From positions 1,550,001-1,614,000 of the forward strand of contig JAGVRJ010000005.1 in NCBI GenBank assembly GCA_019059635.1: a DNA stretch of 64,000 nt, in the 5' to 3' direction. Shown in pieces: positions 58,900 to 64,000 of the stretch; the first letter of the stretch is position 1; each line of letters begins with the position of its first letter. Made by a program: the position numbers and the translations under genes. Below the pieces are notes generated by a model. That model saw nothing but the letters and a program-made list of their open reading frames with translations, was not told the DNA's origin and ran no database searches. Source of the DNA: Proales similis (taxonomy: Eukaryota > Rotifera > Eurotatoria > Ploima > Proalidae).

Positions 58900-60841
58900 A
58901 TGCCAAGCAACGAGATTCAGACGTCGGTTAGAAGACTCAACCAAGAGAGTCATTTGGACCCTAATGCTTACGATGTGAGTTTTGAATGTTTTGAAATTCT
59001 AGCCGACAAGAGAAGTTCACAGCTAAACTGGTTGTTAATTAGTATAAGCAGACAAGTCGAATGGCAACCGAATGGGAGAGTGCGTCAGAACAGCGAGGCG
59101 AAGAATGGCGAGCGAGACCCAGCAATCGTCTGCCTTCTATGAACGAGTCTTTTGAAGAAGCGCCACTCTGGGCGGCCATTGTCACCTATATCGGCTATTT
59201 GATACTGAACGTCTATGGCTGGCTTCGCGACACAATGCGCTACGTAGGGCTTGAGGAGAAGAAGGGAGCGGTGGACAACAATCCGAGCGACTTTGTACCA
59301 CTCTATTCAGAGTACGAATGCTTTTACACAAGAAATTTGTACATGAGAATTCGCGACTGCTTTAATCGTCCGATATGCTCGGTGCCCGGCGCAACCATCA
59401 AGCTAGTCGAGCGAATCACGCACGACTTCAACTGGACCTACAAGTACACAGGCAAATCGACCGAAGTGCTTAACCTCGGCTCGTACAACTATCTTGGCTT
59501 TGCCGAGAACGACGGCATGTGCGCCAGAGATGCAATCGAATCTGTTGAACGATACGGAGTCGCATTCAGCTCATCTCGACAAGAACTTGGTAATTATTCA
59601 TGTCCGATGTCGTATCATCAATTCGATCAATACCCTTTTTCATCTCAAAGGTACATCTAAGCCGGTGAAAGAGCTCGAAGAGAAAGTGGCCGAATATCTT
59701 GGCGTTGAGAGCTCAGTCGTGTTCGGAATGGGCTTTGCTACCAATGCGACCAACATCCCGAACTTGGTCGGCAAGGTAAACCACTCGAGGGCAAGAGTGT
59801 GAATTTCGTTTGTTTTCAAACAATTATTATGCACAGGGCTGCTTGATCCTAAGCGACGAGCTGAATCATGCCTCGCTAGTTCTTGGCGCTCGTCTCTCTG
59901 GAGCGCACGTTAAAATTTTCAAGCATAATGGTATGAGCCCAATCAAGAGCAGAATCGAAACGCTTATTAATCTATCCTGACCTGAATTAGACGTGGAGGA
60001 TTTAGAGCGCAAGCTCAAAGAGTCAATCGTCTACGGTCAAATTCGAACCAGACGACCATGGAAGAAAATTCTGATTATTGTCGAGGGCGTGTACAGTATG
60101 GAGGGCTCGGTGGTGAAGCTGCCGCAAATAATCGAGCTCAAAAAGAAATACAAGGCCTATTTGTATCTGGACGAAGCGCACAGTATTGGTGCATTGGGCG
60201 CTACCGGCCGCGGTGTAGTCGAGTACTGGGGCTGCAACCCCAAAGATGTCGATGTGATGATGGGCACGTTTACAAAGAGCTTCGGCTCTGCCGGTGGATA
60301 CATTGCCGGCACAAAGAAGCTCATTGACCACATTCGAGTGCACTCACACGCCCACTGCTACGCATCTTCGATGAGTGCTCCTATTGCGCAACAGATTCTC
60401 AGCTCAATGAAAGTAATTTCTGGCAACGACGGAACCGAGGACGGCAAGCGTCGAATTGATCAGTTGGCATGGAACAGTCACTATTTCAGGCAGAGACTTG
60501 TCAAAATGGGTTTCATTGTTTACGGCAATGATGACTCGCCTGTAGTGCCTCTCATGCTCTACATGCCGGCAAAAATCAAGTAAGGAGGCAGAGCAAAGCA
60601 TCTCGTCCCCTAGCGCAATCTAAACACAATTTGATTATAAAGGGCCTTCAACGTTGAAATGCTGAAGCGTGGAATCGCGGTGGTCACAGTTGGCTTCCCT
60701 GCCACACGTCTAACCGAGTCACGAGTTCGCTTCTGCTTGAGCGCATCGCACACAAAAGAAATGCTCGACAAGGCTTTAGAAGCCATCGATCAAGTCGGCG
60801 ATCTGCTTTCTCTCAAGTACTCAAATCGCTCGGCAGCTTAG
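58900..60841 (+). CDS. SPTLC2: Serine palmitoyltransferase subunit 2, copy B
   Basis: Tandem paralogue of copy A with the same catalytic architecture. Six exons: 58900-58974, 59043-59589, 59651-59775, 59837-59930, 59991-60579 and 60643-60841, with introns of 60-68 bases; about 542 residues. The membrane anchor is near 60-80 ([16 protein letters not shown]). Then [81 protein letters not shown] and the PLP-Lys motif [12 protein letters not shown]. The end, [44 protein letters not shown], is nearer to human SPTLC2 than copy A is, so this looks like the conserved copy. The exon 2 acceptor is uncertain: AG sites allow starts at 59043, 59049 or 59052, all in frame. Exon 1 could also be partly untranslated, with initiation at 59061. 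Confidence 0.92.
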
Positions 60842-61366
60842 ATCTATTTACTCTTCTTTCTGTTTCTATTCAGTACTAATATGCTTGATTGAGCATCACA
60901 TGACATGAAGACCGTCTAATTGGTCTGAGTTTAAGAGTCTATTCACATCAATTCATCTTCTTTATAGGCTCAGCTAGAACATTTCTATTCTACATATCTG
61001 GCGAGTGCATTATTATCATCCAACATTTTTTCATTTTTTCCTACTCTTTTCCAAGCCCTTTTTTTTATTTTTTTTAAGAGAATCGATCTTATTCATTTTT
61101 AATTTTAACTCTTTCAACTAAAACAGTGTAAATTAGTTGCAATTATTGCTCTTTGCTACTCGCGATATATTTTCTTCTTTTTACCTTTGAGAAATTCCAG
61201 TTGTTCCCGCCTGTTTTCAGCGTAGCGGACTGCAGATGCATGTTCAATTAGAATTGGCTTTCGAAATTTTGATTCTCATTTTATATTATGACAAATTTCT
61301 GAAAGCGATCCAAAATAAAATGCAAAAAAAAAACAACCAATTGAATTATATGGCCGATTTGCCTCT
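60842..61366. other. Convergent 3' region, SPTLC2 copy B and RGS gene
   Basis: 525 bases between two convergent stop codons, AT-rich and with T runs. A plus-strand AATAAA at 61314-61319 and a minus-strand AATAAA near 61070 are placed so that the two transcripts' 3' UTRs would overlap. Confidence 0.5.
61314..61319 (+). terminator. Candidate SPTLC2 copy B poly(A) signal
   Basis: Canonical AATAAA, followed shortly by an A10 run, 473 bases after the stop and 48 bases before the RGS gene stop codon on the other strand. Confidence 0.45.
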
Positions 61367-64000
61367 CTAGGAGTTGAGCTCCGAGTGGACTGTCTGTCTC
61401 ACTGAGCTCTTTCGCAGTTCGCTCATTAGATTAGTGGCCACCGAAGGCATGTTGCTGGCGCCCGGATTATGGCTGTTGTTCAATTTCTCCTCTTTGAATC
61501 TAATTCCGGTCGCGATCGAAAAGGCGATGTTTATTGTGGTGGTGCCGCTCCTGCTATGCTCTTGGTCTAATGATGTGCGCGAACTCAAACGAGGCAGCTT
61601 AAACTCGCTCGGCGATGGACTCTTGGCTTGCATGAACTCGTCGTAACGTTCTTTAAACGTCTGCTGCTCCTTTTCTGTAGGCATCTCATTTGTTTGGCTC
61701 AGCATGTACTTGAAACCGGCCCAGTATGGCAGAATTTCATTGAAGAAATTCTTTCTTGTGTCGTCGAATATGAATGTGTCGTTGCTCGTGTAGTTGCCTT
61801 GCTGCATCTTTAACGCGGCTTTTACCAGCTTTTGCTGAACGTCGTGAGTGACGTCGATCTGAGTGTTGGGCGGCGTGCTCGAGTCCAGATAGAGCTCGAT
61901 CATCATTTGCGCCTTTTTCTTCACAATTTCGCCTCCTCTTATTTCCTAGCATGACATTCAAATGTTTTTATTTTTGGTCTAAAAGCGACAGAGGAAGTAT
62001 TCGGCTAATTTACATTCAGTCGAATCGAGTCGATGCAAAAGAGCAGATCTTGCGCCAGAAACGGAAGGCCGTCTTTTTTGCCGTGCTGGTTCAGATAAGT
62101 GTAAAAGCCGTGCAACGAGCTGGATGATTTTCCGTATGACCAGTCAACCAACAGGTTGAGCAGCTCTCTCCTATCGCCGTCATTCCAATTGAATCGGCCC
62201 TCGCCCTTGGCGAATTGAAATGAAGTGAATGCAGGCGTGAAATCTGAAAGCCTTCCCTACCTGGGCTTCATCAAAGTCAAAGTCTTTCTGGTTGAATCGA
62301 TCTCCCATGAGCATTAGAAGCTCCGTCTGAGTCTGATTGGCAAATTGTTCGGGTGCACTGAAGCCGAACTCTTGGGCTTGCTCTTGGCAAAATTTTTCGT
62401 ATTCGACTTCTAGCTCCGTTCGGAATTCTTTAATGAGAGAACTCAAGAAGGGAGTTTGAGGTCGTCCTGCGCCTCGCTTGCTTCCTTCAAGGTCCGAGTC
62501 CAATTTCATTTTCAGCAGGGCACTCAGCGGCATCAATGACTTTTTCGACTTCTGATCAAGATAATCCCTTGTTCCGGCTCGTGTGAGTCAATCTGTTCGC
62601 CTTTCATTTAGACACCGCTTACTTGAAGATGTTGGAGCCGATTGTCTTTTTCTTTTGCGCATCTGTGCTGTTCAAATAAGAGCGAGCGTCGATCAGAGCG
62701 CTCATTTTGTTGAACAAGTCTGGTCGACCTGACTGGAGAAAGTGCTTGCGAAGCAGAAGCGACATGCTTTCGATCCAGAGCTCGAATCTCTCTTCAATTG
62801 TTCAGGAAATGACATTTTACCAACCTCTTGTTCTGGTTGAGCATCTTCTCGAAAAATGCCGGTCGATCCGTTTGAAAAGTTCCTTTGCGATTCCGCTGCC
62901 TTCCAGCTGGCTGCTCCTTCTTCAACAAACGAAATTGTAGACCAAGACAATAAAAAAGAGAAAGAATTGAAATAAAAAAGCCAAATAAGCAAATCTAAGG
63001 CGAAATTGGTCAAAGCGTGAATCGAAGCTTCTAAGCCCAAGCGAATATAATCTGGCGTAAGCAACTTCTATCTCACCTCCTCGGGCGGCTTTTCAGGCTG
63101 GCGCCGTTTAATTGACTTTACAAAGATAATGGCGCAAGAGAAACTAGATAAGAAGGAACAAAGAGGCGATGAATAGGCAGACAAAATGTCTCATACCAGA
63201 AACATGGTTTTCTGGATAAGAAACGGTTATCTCAGTGAACGGGAGCCATTCAGAACTATCAGTCACAAGTCATACCATCGTTTCGGCGCCGTCGCTATCC
63301 AGACTGGCGAGCTTCTTAAGTTTGGCTCGCTTGGCTGCTTCCCTCAGCGCTTTTTTCCGCTCTTCTTCCATCATTTTGAGACGCCGGCGTCGTTCCTCTT
63401 TTTGCTCTTCGGTCAGCTCGGCTTTCTTGCTCTCGGCCACGCTCGCTTGAGCTCGTCGATTGGACAAAAAGTCGTGAACCCACGGTCGTCGGACGTGAAC
63501 TGTTCCCTCTTCCACTAGCATCTCTGGTTCGGGCATTTTCTCCAGCATCCTTGAGCGAAGCTTTTGCTCCAGCGGTTCATTGCTCGACTTCACTGCGGCC
63601 AGTGCGCTCAGTTTCGAACTAAGTAACCGTTCAAGATTAAAATTTCTCGCTCACGTCTCATTTAGAAACTCAAACTTGCATTGTAAATTTCGAAACGTCG
63701 TCTTTCACAAAGCTGATCCAGTCTTCTTCTAGAAAAGGAATCATTTGCTCCATTACGGGCTGAAATATGTACGAGTCGAGTTCTTCGCTCGACGAGGACG
63801 ACGACGTCGTTTGGCCTGTTATGAAACACTGGTTCTGAAGCGACTTGTGCGCCTCCTCGGATACTTGGGCTGGCAGGCCGATGTTGAAATGAGCCGCCGG
63901 ACTCAGGTAATTATTGTAAATGGCCCATGCATGTTGAAGTCGCGAGGTTCGGTCGTAGCCGCTGTTTTCGATCACGTTGTAGTCACACACGTCGTACCAG
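61367..64000 (-). CDS. Multi-RGS-domain protein, RGS22-like (5' end beyond window)
   Basis: RGS domains bind G-alpha subunits and, in most families, speed GTP hydrolysis. Exons (minus): above 64000-63676, 63587-63276, 63211-63204 (doubtful), 63143-63077, 62919-62821, 62789-62623, 62567-62261, 62205-62014 and 61945-61367. The visible part is about 685 residues. The outermost exon has the end of one RGS domain (LQHAWAIYNNYLSPAAHFNI, then LEEDWISFVKDD), interrupted by an acidic Ser-rich loop. A charged coiled-coil (about 63276-63450) follows. A second module includes FFEKMLNQNKRL, RFELWIESMSLLLRKHF and ALIDARSYL. The last two exons hold a further RGS domain (AQMMIELYLDSSTPPNTQID, then FFNEILPYWAGFKYM). 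The multiple-RGS layout suggests RGS22. The four downstream exons are well supported; the region 63144-63675 has weak donors and is tentative. Confidence 0.7.

Noticed and set aside
1-64000. Transposons, CRISPR arrays, rRNA or bacterial-type operons
   Set aside because: No terminal repeats with transposase or reverse transcriptase frames, no regularly spaced repeats and no rRNA-like sequence were seen.

Overview
This window is a gene-dense stretch of animal nuclear DNA. The genes have GT-AG introns, usually 52-90 bases long, and AATAAA poly(A) signals. Several families occur only in metazoans: a giant Fat-like cadherin, a SIX1/2 homeobox protein, a TCF15/scleraxis-type bHLH protein and CHK1. 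GC is moderate and CpG is not obviously depleted. Many (CT)n/(GA)n and tetranucleotide microsatellites lie between genes. This fits a compact invertebrate genome. The multi-RGS protein at the right edge resembles RGS22, a family I associate with ciliated animals such as spiralians and deuterostomes, but I cannot place the species further.

Layout, left to right. 1-1580 has no gene. Mitochondrial isoleucyl-tRNA synthetase (minus, 1581-4617) is divergent from ribophorin II/RPN2 (plus, 5262-7532), which is followed by mitochondrial ribosomal protein mL49 (plus, 8145-8832). An 8.1 kb non-coding stretch leads to a Fat-like atypical cadherin (plus, 16927-32213) of about 4,978 residues, nearly all in one 14.66 kb exon. 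Next are an intronless PHD-TFIIS-M-SPOC protein of the PHF3/DIDO/Bye1 type (plus, 32936-36193) and phosphoserine aminotransferase (minus, 36973-38401). A 6.2 kb non-coding stretch precedes SIX1/2 (plus, 44555-46693). Then come CHK1 (minus, 49489-51032) and a TCF15/scleraxis-like bHLH gene (minus, 51469-52314). Two tandem SPTLC2 paralogues (plus, 54994-56871 and 58900-60841) are followed by a convergent RGS22-like gene (minus, 61367 to beyond 64000).

Most genes are housekeeping genes: mitochondrial translation (IARS2, MRPL49), ER N-glycosylation (RPN2), serine synthesis (PSAT1) and sphingolipid synthesis from serine (SPTLC2 twice). The two longest gene-free stretches lie upstream of developmental genes (Fat-like and SIX1/2), as expected if they carry cis-regulatory DNA. 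No tRNA, rRNA, CRISPR array or transposon could be supported.

Exon boundaries were built by hand from splice sites, reading frame and remembered family conservation. Frame totals close exactly for every complete gene. The least certain models are the RGS22-like gene between 63077 and 63676 and the second exon start of SPTLC2 copy B.
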